In this document: positions 26,301 through 41,200 of the stretch, in pieces
Layout: every line of letters begins with the position of its first letter
How positions within the stretch are numbered: position 1 is the first letter of the stretch
NCBI RefSeq assembly: GCF_001649575.2
Contig: NC_051451.1
Location: 16,528,465 to 16,592,464, forward strand
Origin: Kryptolebias marmoratus
Taxonomy: Eukaryota; Chordata; Actinopteri; Cyprinodontiformes; Rivulidae
Length of the DNA: 64,000 bases
Direction of reading: 5' to 3'
Notes under the pieces: generated by a model
What the model was told of the DNA's origin: nothing
Seen by the model: the letters and a program-made list of their open reading frames with translations, nothing else
Databases searched by the model: none
Position numbers and translations under genes: made by a program

Positions 26301-29206
26301 TGTGTGACATACTATTTTTTGTTTTACTATCAACATTTAAGAAAAAAATCTTTCTACCTAAAAAAACAAAGCAAACAAAAAAAAAAACACTTGACATTTA
26401 GTCTAAAGGGTTGATAGGTGCGTTTCCAAAGCCTTTTATTCATGAACTTTTTATCATCCTCTGGCCCCCTGCTCGGTGTCTGAGGGGATTTCGATCCATG
26501 TTATGCTTGATGAAAATCAAAAAAAAAGGGTTCATGGTATCACACTTGAGTACAAATTAGTTCCCCCCTGTGGCACGCTTTGTGCTAAATTATCATGCAG
26601 CATTTCAGCCCTTGGGAGTTTTTCCATTTTTTCATTTCTTTAAATCTACTTTTAAGCTGTTGGTTTGCCTTTTGCTTTTTATTTTTTTAATGTTAATTGT
26701 AAAGTTTTAACCAGTGCAGTAAAAACAAATCAAAACGTTTGTCCATTTTTTTTTCTATTGTGCGTACTTGCCCTCAACTTGCTTGTCCCTTGAGGTCTCA
26801 GCGCCACACACTTGTTCATTAATCCCGCCTGTTTCAAGCCTTTAGGGTGCCCTGCCCACTGATGTGATTGTAAGATGCTGACAGAAACTGCAGCTGTGTG
26901 CTGCATGGGGCTCACATCCATTCACTGTGACCACAGCACAGGAGGATGTGTCCTTTGCTGAGATTGTTTCTGCTTTGCAGCAATAGCTGGCACAGTTGCG
27001 ACGGACGTTGTTATGTGAAGCACTTTGCGCATGATTATCGCCTGCCGCTGAAGGCAAAAGGGAATAATGTTTTTGCCCATGTCTGTGCACATGTGTTCGT
27101 TTGCCTGTAACTTAGTCAATTTTTTAAATGCTGACCTAAAGCTTGCCGTGGTAGTAGCTGACAGTCATTCACAACACATACATCGAGTGCTAACTGGTCA
27201 CTCGAGGTAAGCATGGCAACAATTAGCTGAGAGTCCAGCGCTCTCCCTTTCTGCTGCCTAGAAACATCAGACTTACTTATTATGAGTTTTATTTTTGGCT
27301 CCATTATTGTGATGAGTACTTTGAGGAAATACTATTGGAGCATTGGCCAAGACTGCAGTGTAAACATTCCTGCCAGGATTTCAACTTGGTGCTTTTATCA
27401 AATTGTTCATAGGTCGAGTTCAGGAGTTCGGATAAAGCTCAGCGCTCAGTTAACCAAGCCAGTTCATGTTGGTCAGTTAATATGGCACAATAAAAACATG
27501 CCTTGCCCTTGTTCGTTAAAATAGGCATTTGGAATAGAGTTATAAATAGAATGATGAAGAATAATGAAAAGCCAACAATTATGACTAAAGATGAAGCGTA
27601 AATGATGATCTAAGGAACATTTTGTTTACAGTTTGTTTACCTATTTGGATGACAAATATGGAAACAAAACAACTTAGTCAGGGGTGGTTAAAATGCTTCG
27701 TTGTGTAACCCTGCAATCTGTGATCCGTAACTGATCTCAGTGTCACGTTACTATAAGAAACCAGCAGTGTCTTGTTTTGCTGGGGCTCATCTTCACAATA
27801 GATTTTTTTTTTGTGTGTGTGAATATACTTATTTAGTTGAGCTCTACAAGAATCATTTTTTAACCTAAGTCATGTCTGAAGTAGTTTTGGTGCATGAATT
27901 GACCCCAAAAGAGTAAACGTACAATGCCTCTGAATAGTTGTTTATAGACACATTCTTTGGCAACACTAAGACGCACAACCTTCAGCTTTATCAACAGCAA
28001 ACAAGCATTTATTGACAGGTAGGCGGGTTTGGCTTCAAAACATCCACTTTTTCCTGAGAGGCTTGATTCCGACTGATTATTTTTCTCTTCTATCACTGTT
28101 GACTTCCTGTAACGACAGTTTTTCCCATTTTGTTTTAACCTTCCTTCAGTAAGCACAAAAGACTTGATTAGAATGAGGAATTTTATTAACTTGTTTTGGG
28201 GGAAAGTAAACTTTTCTGATAACCTTCATTGTGTTTTACATAGTGAATACATTCTTCTAATGAATGTACATATGTAAATCCGGTTTCAGGAAATGTGAAA
28301 TGGACAGGTAATTCCCAGAATGCTGGTTCATGAAAGTCAAACTAATTCCACCAGATACTTGAACTCAAGCTTCGTAGATGGAATTCCCCCATCCTATGGT
28401 TTTTGTAAAAGCTAATTATTCTCATTTTGCTTTTTCCTGTGCTTTTTCTTTTACACATTTGCAACTCTAATGGGGATACTGAAAAGTCCCCCTGTAGTAG
28501 ACTAGGGTGCATTTTTATGGTTTAAATTTTTAGCTCATATTTTTACTCCAACAAATCTATAATAATAATTACAAGCCTGGCATTTCTTAAAGAAGTGCAC
28601 ATCGCCCACCACCTTTCATGCCAGAGCTTTAGACTAAAATCATTTTAAGTTGAAAAATGATGGAGTTGTAGCCATTTTGATGTTTTTGAATGACTCTCAG
28701 CTAGATAATTCTACCGTAATATATGTAAAATTGACATAATTATAGCACTTTTTGAGTTTGCTAAGGTGAAATGGCATTTTGAATTGTGTTGGCTCCAAAA
28801 GTGAATTAGAACAAACACACACACAAACAAAAACATTATCGCCCTTTTGCCCTCGGGCAACTATGACACATCAGCTTCGGTAATTGTCCCCAACCATGTC
28901 CTTCTTTTTGTTACCATAAACATTTAATCAATCTCAGTCTATGAGTCAGTTATTATTAATCATATTTCAAGAGTAGAAGTCCGTCTTTCATAGAAGCCCA
29001 TTTTTACTCAGCTTTGTCAGTAGAACACTGTTTCTTGTTTAGATCTTTGAGTGAAGTTAAAATTAAATTTTCCTTTAGTTAACATTTCATGCCAGGCGGT
29101 TCCCATAATTGTTGTTAGGTTACAGCCAAGACTGTGGCCACAGTTGGGTTTGGCCATCTGTTTTAGAGAGGGACAGCTAACAGCTACAGAAAAACATGCA
29201 AACATG

Positions 29207-29297
<91 letters not shown>

Positions 29298-32200
29298 GTG
29301 TAAATTCTTGTTAGAACCAGAAGCAGGTCCCATTGTAATTTTATTTAGGTTTTTTTTTTTTTTTTGCACATGCAATGCAAATTTTCCCCTCTCTGTACAA
29401 ATAATTCAGTGAAATCCCAGTTTTTACTCCTGAAAAGACATGCATGTGTGCCCTTTTTTTTCATGAATCATTTGTGCTTGGGGACCATAATGCATCCCAT
29501 CAACATATCCTCTCAGCACTTCCTCAGCACTTACAATTTAGTTTTGCCTCACAAAGTGCATTTTAAGCAGCAAATACCGGCTTGCCATCAGTTTCATATT
29601 CAAGCACTCTGACATTGCTTGATTTCCTTCTGCCTCTCTATCAGTCTCCCTGCTGAACCCACTCACACACACATACACACACTTTTATCTTTCACATTTA
29701 ATCAAAGAGACAAAGCGGGTGCAGAATCATATCTGACAGTTTTGCATGTGATTAATTAGTTTAATAACTGTCGCAGCAAGGAAGACACATAGTATAGCTG
29801 TGATTAGTTTATGAAAACAAATTTATGCATTTTCTGATTGGCGAAAATCATAAAATTGAAATTCAAATTGGGCAACAGCTTTATTAATCATCAAAGAGAC
29901 AGACTCTGGATGCACTGTGCCACTTCAGACATTTTGTGCCTAAAGGTCATGACTGATTTTGTCTTTTTTTTTCCTTGATATCAAGCAAACTAAGCGACTC
30001 CGGTCTAGTACCAATATGTGTTGGGAATCAGTGTTCCTTAGAGCAGCATCTTGCCAGAAGCAACACAGTAGCTACTATCATGTTTAAAGATGACTGTGAT
30101 TGTTCAGGTGGCAGTCAGCTCAAATAATGGTTTGACTCGGCAGTTTACAGTGACAGGAATGTATTAGTTGCAGGGGGGAAAATGGCTTTTCCTATCCAGC
30201 AAGTAACAAAAAAAACCCAACCTAAAGTGCCACACGCACTGTGCAATCAATAGAGATGATGGAAACCTTCCAAACACAAAATGGCACATTTAGAAAACAG
30301 AATACAAACTCAATGGGCACCCTGGAACAAATTCTTTAAAGTAACTGGTTGCTTTTGCAATGAAATATAACCGAGTTATTGTCAAAGAGGCTGTATGCAT
30401 GGGCAAATAAATATAGATTACACTTTTGCAGAAATGACACAGTTTTAACGAGGACATGCTTGACTAGACCTGTATATCAGTTACACGAGTAAATGGTACA
30501 ATTGAAACATGCAAAGTGTCAAAAAACTAGAAATTGTATCAGCACTGAAACAAGGTTTAATTATAGTTTGGCCTTACTATAGCAGCCCTTTCACACAACT
30601 ACTGCTGCGGAAGAAAATAACATTTCATTTTTAATTTTATACTGTAGCTTCTTTTTGACATGAAATGGTTCATGGGTGTAGTATTTATTTCGAAAAATAT
30701 TTAGGAAGCATTAAGTAGGGCTCAGGGAATCCTCCTTCAGGAAGTTTTGAGCATTAAACACTTAATTGCCTGCTTTCTGGAGAGTTTTTAGGGATCAATT
30801 TGAGCCTTTGCTGCATCAACTTATGTTGAAAACACAAAGTAAAACAAGATTCAGGCACCAGAGGACAATTAGAAATATGACAAATTACTTTTTAGCAAGA
30901 CTTTTGAGCCTTCTTTGGTGTTTTCAATTACATACCTGTGTTGTGCTAGAGTTTAGCTTTTTAAATCAATAGTAAGTTAACACAAATGCTTTCCTTTATG
31001 TCCCTTTAGTGTTTGGAGATATAATTTCCCCGACTGCACAATGTGCTATCTATATCACTTAAATATTTTAATGAATAACCATTTAACATAATCATCCTGT
31101 GTACTTTTATTGGTAATAATAATGATTCTTTTTTTTAAAGATTAGTCTTTAAAATACATGTTAACTAAATTAACACTACTGCACTTCTTGACCAGAACCA
31201 ATTTAAAACTCATAAAATATAGTGTTTATATAAAAAATGCACTTGGAAAACAACAAAAAACAGTCATTTCAAAACAAACTTTAAAGCATCACCTGCGGCA
31301 TGCAGCTTACTCGGTTTTGAGACCTCTTGAGAAATAGAAAAAGTCATGCATTCAGATCTCATCCTCACATTTTGGTATGATGGTGAAAGATTTGATGAGT
31401 AATATGATTCATGGACAAAGGACAGCTGCTGCTATTTCATTCCAAGTAAGTGTGTGTGTGTGTCTGTGTGTTTGCCACAAAAAAAACAAGTTTTTGTATT
31501 AGCTCATAATTTATATACTTTGAGAGTAAATAAGTACCTAAGGCTCTTGTTGGAGGATATCGGGGACAGTATGTCACACCCAGAGCTCAAAATTGAATTG
31601 TGCATCCTTCCTATCTTTGTCTGCACCAGACTTTATTTTCTAGTCATGTTGCATTTACTGCATCTGGGAGGTCAAATTTCTTTTTGTTTTTACCTTTTGG
31701 CTTTAACACGCACACTTTCATTGCCAGTCATTAAAAAAAGAAAAGTGCTAATAATGCTTTAAAAGTACTTGATTTATATTTTACACCCAAACAAGTATGT
31801 TAATGTTTTCCCAGGGAAACAGAAGTTCTGCATTTTCAATGGTAGTTTTATGTACAATATAATATTAGTTTAATTCAATGTTACACAAATACATCAAATA
31901 TTGGTGAAATGGACCCAATGTTTATGCTAGTCTCTAAAGTTCAAAACAAAACTTAAATAAATGTGGTCCAGGAGTAAAGCCCATGTTAAACAGTATGTAC
32001 ACTGACTTTTGAATTGTTGAGCTAAGATAAAGATTCTGGTTAGAGAACAGTGTGGCATCTGACATCTGCTGACCAGTTGCTAGCCACTTTAAGAACTAAA
32101 TCTATTAGATATGAAAGAAGTAGCAACAGTAACAGAAACTTCCCTTTCTTTTAAACTGTAATTTGCTCATTTAACATTAGTCAAATAAAATCTAAACAGC

Positions 32201-35200
32201 TAAATATTTGCTCATAGGAACTAAAGCATCCAAAATTGTGTTCTTTGGGGTAGAAGAGAAACATTTTGGAATTTATGTATTTATGTAGCAAAAACAGCTT
32301 TTCACCTAAAAGTAAAGCATGTTATTAACATGTTGTCAAAACCAGAATCCAGCAAATAAAGAGCTTCTGGCTTTCTCTCTAAGAAAGGAAAAAAAAAAAT
32401 CAGAAAGAAAAACACTGAAAAGCTATTTTTTGTTACCTTTTTGATTGAGAAATCTAGGCAAAATAATATTATTGTGATTACCTTTACAAATTTTTTGTAG
32501 CTTTTCCTTTGTTTTTAAAATATGTTGAGTAAAGAAGGCACACATTTGTTGGGAATCCACAACAATTTGGTTATGGAAACCAAGAAGGCACAAAAGGGAA
32601 AATCCTACTCAAAGGATCAAATTAAATAAGCCCAAGCGGGCAGAAAACCACTGACAGCCTCTTTCCACTCACCTCCCTGCGACTTCACTTTGTTTTCTAA
32701 GAGGGCAGTGAGGGGTGTCTTGCAGTAATTGTAAGTTTTAAATACAAATGTTGAGGCAAATATTATGCTCATAAATGTAAATGTCAGGCTTCTATGCCAA
32801 TTAAAAATTGTTAACCAAACCTTAATGAGTTGCCTTTATGCATATTAAAATGTGCAGATATGTGACTGAGGAATAAAAGACCAAAAACAATAATGTGTGA
32901 GACACACTTACTTCATGATCTGAGCTTTACGGCATTTTTGGTGGAGAGTTTCTTTTCCAAAATCTCACTTTGGACTCAGAGCCGCCTTTGGCTCCAGCTC
33001 AGGCACCCCGGGCAGAAGCCGAGCCATTAAAAGCCAAAGCTGTGAGGGAAAAGAAGAGACTTGAAGAAATGCTTAAATGGCATCAGATTGCACAAAGTTC
33101 TCCAAAATGGCAAGTAATGTTCCAACTCGTCACAAAACCTGCTCATTTAAAATTTGATAACTTTTCTGATCCAGTATTTCACCTTGGTTTCCAATTTTGG
33201 TTGTTGTCTACACTTTAATGAATACCAAGATAACACACTAAAAATCAGCGACAACAAAAATGTGTCTTTACCCTCTAAGCACCAAACATGAGCAATCAAA
33301 GGAAGCACAGTGCAAAAAAAAAAAAAAGTAATAAAAGATAAAGTAAAATAAAAATGCAAGCCTATCTACACATCTTAGAAGGCATCAAATTAATTTTAAA
33401 TTGCAAAGGATGTGACTAAAACTTTGTCAAATGTGTCAAGACATTTAAATGAGTCTTAAAATTGCCATCAAATGTGTCCTTGAAGGCCGCGTGTCTTGTT
33501 TTCCACCTTTTAAAGTGCAAACCACAGTTCATTGTGCCATAACAACATCAGCACACAGGAGGAAAATAAGTGCACTTTCCATCACTGGTCCATTAAACAT
33601 ATTTCTTTGACTTTTTACCCCAAGCTAGAATTAAAACATGAAGCAGGCCAATCACAATCTTTTTATCCCACTAAGGGCAGTTTATTGTCTATTGTTGTTA
33701 AAGGAAGAAAAGCTCTACATGCCCACAAAAATCTCCTCACAATAGAGCTGTAGCTGAAGTGAAACCCATTTCATTAATTTCCCCCCCATAATGGACTGAA
33801 TTGATTGTTGAAGCCTCTCAAGCTTGAAGCATTTGGGTTATATGACCAAAGCTCAGGAGTTGGGTGGATAAGCAAACATACAGATAGACAACTAATGCAC
33901 AAGGTACATTTTGCCGGGGTTTTTCTTGATGAAAGCAGCGTTCCCCGGAGTATGTTTGCGCCCACAGAAGTACAAACAATCAATTTGGTCCACAGATAAG
34001 ATGAGGACAGATTAAGACCTCTCTTCGACCGCACCATTTCTCCTGAAAGACATTTGTCTCTCTGCTAAGTGATCTGCTTTGGAAGCATCCTTACAGAGCC
34101 CCAATCAAGATGTGCTTTTCATCCCTCCACTCTCTTCTATTGCGGCTTGATTTGTCCCCCTTGCTCGCGTGTCTTAAAGAAATGTATGCAAATTTTCAAG
34201 AAACGGTGCATTTCTTTTCTCTGCAGGTGGTTGCATCAGGTAATTTCTAATAGATGCATGAATATATTAATCTTAAATCTAACAAAAAAAAGAAATGGAA
34301 TGACATTTCATGACTACTTCGCTAGATGTCTTGTGACACATTAGTATCGAACAAATTATGATACACATTATTCCCTGCGTCTAGGCTGAAGTATATATCA
34401 TGCATGTTTATGCAGATCCCTTATGGACTGGTGAACAATACAAAAAGGGGAGTTTTCATCCTCTTGGATGATGTTTTACTTTCACAGGATTTGAAGTGTT
34501 CACAGCAAGCAGTACTTCAGATGTAAAACATGAAGAAATTGCAGTACTTATGAAATTACTCACATAATTTTGTCTTGTTCTTGTCTTCTGTTTTCTTTTT
34601 TTTAAAATTGAAATTCTTAATCTAATTAGCCTAATCAACTAGGTTTTGTTTTTGTGTGCCGACGAGGCCCATTTAAAGTCACTTTAGGATTGAGGTGAAC
34701 AAAGGTAGCCCCGCTTGCCTCTTTCACACAAATATGCCTTTGATTTTTGGTGTTTGATAAAAGCCAAAGTGCATTAGGAGGTTTTCTAAAGGTCTGCTTT
34801 ATTCCGGAAGAGTATAGAAATAAAAAATAAAGCACAGAGCACATATGCAGACATGCTCTGTGTTTTATTTTTCAGCTCAAATCCTTTTTTAAACCATAAA
34901 ATAAGCGAGGTTCACATTTTTGGTTGACAAAATAGAGTATTTTGCTGTGGAAAAAAAAAATTATAAAATCTTTGTTCATGAGCTTGAATTAGTGGTCAGT
35001 CATTTGTTGTGACAGCATCACCAACATTTACGCTGTCATGACCAACAACGATCTACTACAAATATCAAGCAGTGCCAGAAAATGTTTGGAAAAAAAATCA
35101 TTCAATGTTACTGCTGCTTTTTCCCCGGCCACGAGGGCTTATCATCCTCCTCCCTCTCCCTTTTGATGGTAAATTTTATAATAATAGCATTTGCACCAGC

Positions 35201-38200
35201 TCTTAAATGGACAGTTTGCTCATTTTTGAAGCAACATTCTGTCTAATGGTTATCAGTCGTTAGTATCTTATCAGTCGTGACATCAGTCATAAAGCGCAGA
35301 GTCTGGAGAAGGAGGCGACAGTCTTTGTCCTGGCTAGGCTAATGGCTGGTCCAGTGGTGCCCAATCCTGGTCCTGGAGGGCCACTATCCTGCATGTTTTA
35401 GTTGTTTTCCTGCTCCTCAGCAAGTCTTTAAATTCTGCAGAAGCCTGTTAATCACTCATTCATTGAAAACAGGTGTGTCAAAGCAGAGAAACAGCTAAAA
35501 CATGCAAGAAAGTGCCCCCCCAGGACCAGGACCACTAGCCTGGCCAACAAGGACCCATTTTGTATTGTTTTTCAGGTTTATAAAACATCTCTTTCTTAAA
35601 CACTTTGTATGACACTGTTTGGTCAGTCGCTGTTTTCTCAGTCAAACATCTGTGTTCCTACTGGAATATACTGTATGTGTGCTGAACACAAATCATTATA
35701 TGCCAATGGCACAGAGGCTGCTGAATATATCTTTCTGTCTGATCAGTGCATCTAGTCTGCCCAAAACTTACTCAACTCCCAGCGGACTGTTTTTCCCTTC
35801 ATTTTCCATCAATAAGTCTCTTATGGCAGTTGCTTCACAGCCAATAGCTAAAGCCACTTTCTAACATGTTCTGCAGCCCTGAACCTTTCTGAACATTTTC
35901 CTGAGCAGCTGCATGTGAGAATACAAATGCCAGGTGTTTTTAGCTAAACCTTCAAAATGTCTGTGACTATGGGAGTTGATTTTTTTGAAGAACCAACAGC
36001 GAGTGAACAGACCATTAAAGGGCTCCAAACTTGTTCCTGATTGGCTTTATTTGATGTTGTACCTATTTCCCACTAACGATGACACATACAAATTAAAAAA
36101 GAACACAAAACTGATCATCATTATAAGCTATTAGAGAGCCTCGGTTGACATTTTTCATGTTTAGTAAAGAAAAGTCTACAACTTTAGTAGCTTTTTTTTG
36201 TTACAATGTGCTGCTGCTTAGGTAGCTACCAAGTAGTGAGAAGGTGTCTTGTGAGCAGAGTAAGAGTATGGGTGAAGAGGAAACCCTATAATAGGCCCAG
36301 ACTTAGTTCTCTGGACAGAGTCTGATGTTCAGATGTTAAAAAAAAGAAAGAAAGAAGGAAAAAATAAAAACTTGTCTATCTGTCTGCCACTGTTTGCTCA
36401 TTAGTAAGCAAATCATAGAGAGGAAGTCTTGGAGCTTTGTCAGTGTAAACAGTGTGTGTGCTGCTGTGAACATAAAACAATAAAACTGCGGAGAAAGGTT
36501 AGACGTTTTAAGAGCTTAAACTCACTATAAACCAGCATGTAGCTCTGTTATAAAAACACCCACAGTTATATAGGGCAAAATATACTTTTATTATGGGGGA
36601 CATTTTTCCTATAATGTTAAATTCATCAGTGCTCTGCAGAGAATGAATGATGTATTATTGATGCTTCCAAATGACTACAAAGGAATGTTACATTATTTTT
36701 CAATGAAGCATTATGCTACTTATTGTAGCTGAAAATTAGTTTATAAAACATAATTTACAACCTAAAATCATTGCACACCAGCCTCTGTAAATAAAATAGC
36801 CACACCCAAGGCATCAGAGATCTGTAACCCTTCTGAGAGATTCAAAACTTTCTCTTTCTTTTTTAATAAGGTGAAAAAGACAACACTGTCAGAGAAATGG
36901 GGTACATTTTGGTAAAGGATTTCTTCTCAAAAACTCATAGATTTAATTAGACTCGATGCATCTCTGCTATACTTGTCACACATTTTGCTGTTGTCGTTAG
37001 AGTTAGAGGAACTAAATAGACTGAGGTTAATCCCTGGAGAAGGGATTGTGTTTGCATGTGTTTACAGTAAAATATACTGAAACTTGTTTGTATTAATGAG
37101 GATGTAAATGTGTGTAGCAATGATCCCCTCACAGGTTGAAGGTAAGTGAAACAGAAACGCAGTGTGTTTCAATCCATTTCCTTAGAATCAGCCATTAGCT
37201 GTTTTATTACAAGGAGCCTTCCATTGTTCACTGCCGTCAACTTTGGCAGTCCCTTGGAAATTAATTTATCTGCTTCAGTTGTCCCCGCTGGTTATGTTCA
37301 AAAACACTGCTAGAACTACATGAAAGTGTATTATTCACATCTCTAAGATTTCTCCCTCTTCCTGTGATTTGTGTTATTCCTGAGCAGAAAGAAGCAGCAT
37401 TCTGGGGTGGGGGGATGTTTAGATTATAGGGGTTCCTTTATTTTTTCTCCTTGACTACCCAATTAAACAGAAACAGTATAAGAGGGGTGCCGTCCTAATG
37501 GTGTTTTACTGTGGACTGAATAAGCAACAGGTTCTGTTTGAAGCCTGGTGCTAGAAAGCGTCGTATTACTGTTGTGATGTGTGGCAAGAGTCAGTTTCAT
37601 TTTATTAATAGCTATATTGCGGTACAATACAGAGATGATTCATCCCTAAATTGCGAGCTGTGTGGAAAATCTTCTGCCCACCATCATATTGTTGGGATGC
37701 CTCTCACGTCCTACTGAAGCACCTTTATATTTCAGCATTTCTTTCTTTCTTTTTTTTATCAAGAAATTGATTGATATGGAATTTGTGAAGACATGATTCA
37801 GCCCAACAGTGTGACTACTGCATGCCTCGACACTTGTGAAAGTAGAACGTGTTGTTCTGTGTGCAGATGAGACATTTACTTTGAGCTGACACAGTATATC
37901 ACAATAATATTACAGAAGCAGCACCTTTATTGCCTAGTAGGATGTTCAGTCAGCTATCTCCAAGAGGCAAAATCTTGCATGCCCAAACAGCTCCGGTTCA
38001 GATATGCCTTTTTTCGTGTCATAAAAAAAAGAAAAAGAATCACAACAAAAAGAGTTTGCTCTAAAGTGAACAAAGAATTACAAGATTGAAAGATCCAAAA
38101 AAAGAAAGCAATGAGGTGAAATAAAACGCAAAGAATAAAGTGTTGGGATAAAAGGAGGACTAAACCTAACTACTTTAATGGTGAGAGCCAATCTTAAAAA

Positions 38201-41200
38201 AAAAAAAAAAATGATTGGTTGACTTTCCCGAGGCAAAGCTCTCTTTGCTCACATCAATAAAACATAAACATGAATAAATGCACTGCTTTTGGCCTTCCAG
38301 GGTTCTTACTTAATTTCATGTATGCAAGTGAGCGATGATATGCATGGAGAATTGTATTTACCTTGAAGGCTCAAAATAATTCTTGGACCCATTTTGTGTT
38401 TGTTTGTTGCCATCATTTACAAAAAAAGAAGAAAAAAAAAAGAAAGGCTGCGACATAAACTCTTTAAATTTGGTCTTAAATGCACCGTCATTTGCTGGGA
38501 TTAAATCAGACATCTTGTGATCTTGCTGCTGGTCTCAGCTCTTCCATGTAGCTGTTACTCCCTATTGACTTTGAACACTGATGTGCAGCCCGTCAGTAAT
38601 GTCGGAGACATGGGAACACACGGTGATGTACTCCTGATGTATCCACTGAGGGAGATATCATCCAAACAGTCATCTGCCTCACTGGTCTGTTTTGGTCCCT
38701 GAAGTGGATCTTCACTGACCCAGTTCAGTGGGTCAGCTTTTGTTAATGAGCCAAATCCACAAACGTGTCGTCGACTGTTAAGAGAGAGCATTTAGTGGCA
38801 ATTACAGCCCGGGTGTCAGGAGGATTTTTGTCATCAAGTTTTGTTGTGTGGGTGCAGTGGCCCAGGGGTGTGAAATAAAAGAACAAAACAGAAGGGGTAA
38901 AAAAAAGAAAAAAAATAGGAAACATTGGCTGGTTTACTTTGTTTGTTTTGTTATTATTCTGTCCAAAGACACCATCTCATATATCATTCAGAAAGTTTTG
39001 AAAATTAAATATTACATAGGGTATAATGAACAGCACAATGGGAAACAATCCTTGATAATATTTCAGAAAGCTTGAAAAAAAAAAGAAAAAGGTACTTGTT
39101 TTCTTTTTAGGTTATGCTAATGTTTTTTGTGCTTTCTGTCCTTGTTGAGTTCTTTGGGTAAATGTATTGGGAGGTGTTATATTTTAATTTTTGATCTTAT
39201 TATATTCATTTGATTAAATCAGAATTAATGATCAAATTATGCTGAACTGAAACTACCAAAAGTGCAAAATAAATTCAAGAACCTATAAATAGCTAAATAA
39301 CAACAACAAAGATCTATGCCACAAAAATGAAAGAAGAAAGTATTTAGGAAATTATTTATTTTTTAAACAGGATAATAAAGCAGTTTCTGTTTCATTTTGA
39401 TATTCAATAAATAAATACCTTTGGGAGTTCTAAGAATAAATAATATTGAAATTCATCAATTTATAACAAACAAGCACATAAACAAATGAAAGTAAACATA
39501 AATGAAACAAAGGCTAAACTATAAACAATGCCAAATTAATACAATTCAAAATAAATAATGTGCTGCTTTTATTAAGCAGTGTATTTATGTTGTGTTGTTT
39601 TTAAATGATTGATTTTTGTGCCATTGATTGATGTGAGGTTTTTATTGTGTGACTTGTGTTTGTGTATGTGTTTACCTTGGCTCTTGGTATTTTCAGTCAA
39701 CCATGAATAATACCTGAAGTTGCAGAAAGCTGTAAAACATCCCTTTAGTGTAAAGTCATTTAGTACAGTATATGCTGCTCTTTTAATTCCCAGTGGTAAA
39801 GAAGAAACTGCCTGCAGTTTGACACCAATAAAATCAATTTCAGATTCAATTTGCCTCGTAGTATTTATAACATCCCATGACACTGAGTCGCTGTTGTTAG
39901 CAAAAAAAAAAAAAGAAAAGAAAAAGGCAACCGAGGAGACAAACGATCAACAGTTTGGCAGAGTTTTTCTCTTGTATCTATTTTTCAAAGCAGGCAATTA
40001 GACCGAACATCACAGGCATTTAACTAAGTCTGTACTCCAAATTGATTCAGACTCCAGCTTTGGACCTTGCAGACACGGTGCATTTAGTTATGCAAATGCT
40101 TATCTCGCTGTGTGATTGGTTAATTAACCTGTAATGCAGACAGTCCCGGCAATGCACAGTGGCCGTTTGATGGCTAAATTGCGGGTCAATTGGGTTTTTA
40201 ACATTTTCAAAGCAGACTTAGTGGCGTGTCTTTGTTCCTCTTAGTCTGTGTGGCTTTTCACGGTTTAATAACTCCTTCCATGGGTCCCACAAGGTTAATG
40301 TGTTTAAACTCACTGTAATTGAGCTTTTGACCTATCTTTCATGGTTTTTGTTTTAAGAAGGAAATCATCACATTATGTTTTATGCCCCTTGATTGTTATT
40401 ATCCACCATCCCTTCTCCTCCCCTTGATGCCATGCCCCAAACTCCACCAATCGTTCTACCCTGAGTTATGAGCATCCACATGGGAAGTCATTTATAATGC
40501 CATTGGAGTGACAATAATGCATTTGCAGACCATTTCCCTCTGCACTCCCTGCCTCAGCAAGCTTTTACAAGCCGTGTTTTCATTTCCCCAGGAAAACTTT
40601 CCCCAACTATATCCTCAGAGAACATTAAAGTGTTTAACCAAACTGAGCAATGAGTAACATGAGTGATATAACACAGCAAGTACTTTCATCATTTGACATC
40701 AACATTTGTTTACAATTTTGTAGCAACGAGGCTTGAGAAAAGTCTAGGTGGAAAAAGAAAAAAAAAAAAAAATGGGAAGAGAGGAAATGTGAGCGAGAGC
40801 GAGACGCAGTGGAGCCAATGAGTGCATTTCTTTTTATTGTTCACTGAACAATTATGTTCAGATTTTGCTGTCAGGTGGGTATCATTCCACATGAGATACA
40901 GAGACAGCTCCTGACAGCCCACACAGACTTTTCTTTCTTTCTTTTTTTTAACTCTACTACAGATAGACTGACATATCCTGACATCACAATTTCTTGTCAT
41001 TGAGCTAACTGCTGTATGAGACTGATATTTATTAGAACAGAAATGTAGTGTGCATGTTGTATTTATTCTCCATCATGAGGTGGAGACAGAAAATGTGTGC
41101 TGCTGAGGCTCTTACGTAGAGGTCTTCTCCTGCAGACCTTGGCGTGAGATTAAACACGTGTGTTGCTGTTGATGTTGCAGGTGATCCTGATCTTGACTAA

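Larger units (their letters stand above)
23318..41180 (+). other. sorcs3: sorcs3 intron 1
   Basis: 17.9 kb, GTGAGT...GCAG, phase 0. It contains a LINE fossil (25.95 kb), repeat fragments (27.0 and 28.6 kb), a (TA)n array (29.2 kb), an unexplained coding-like stretch (32.97 kb), an interrupted repeat with nested MITE (35.2-35.8 kb) and a candidate regulatory block (40.08-40.24 kb). The rest is AT-rich with many homopolymer runs, in which I see no further gene. Confidence 0.85.
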
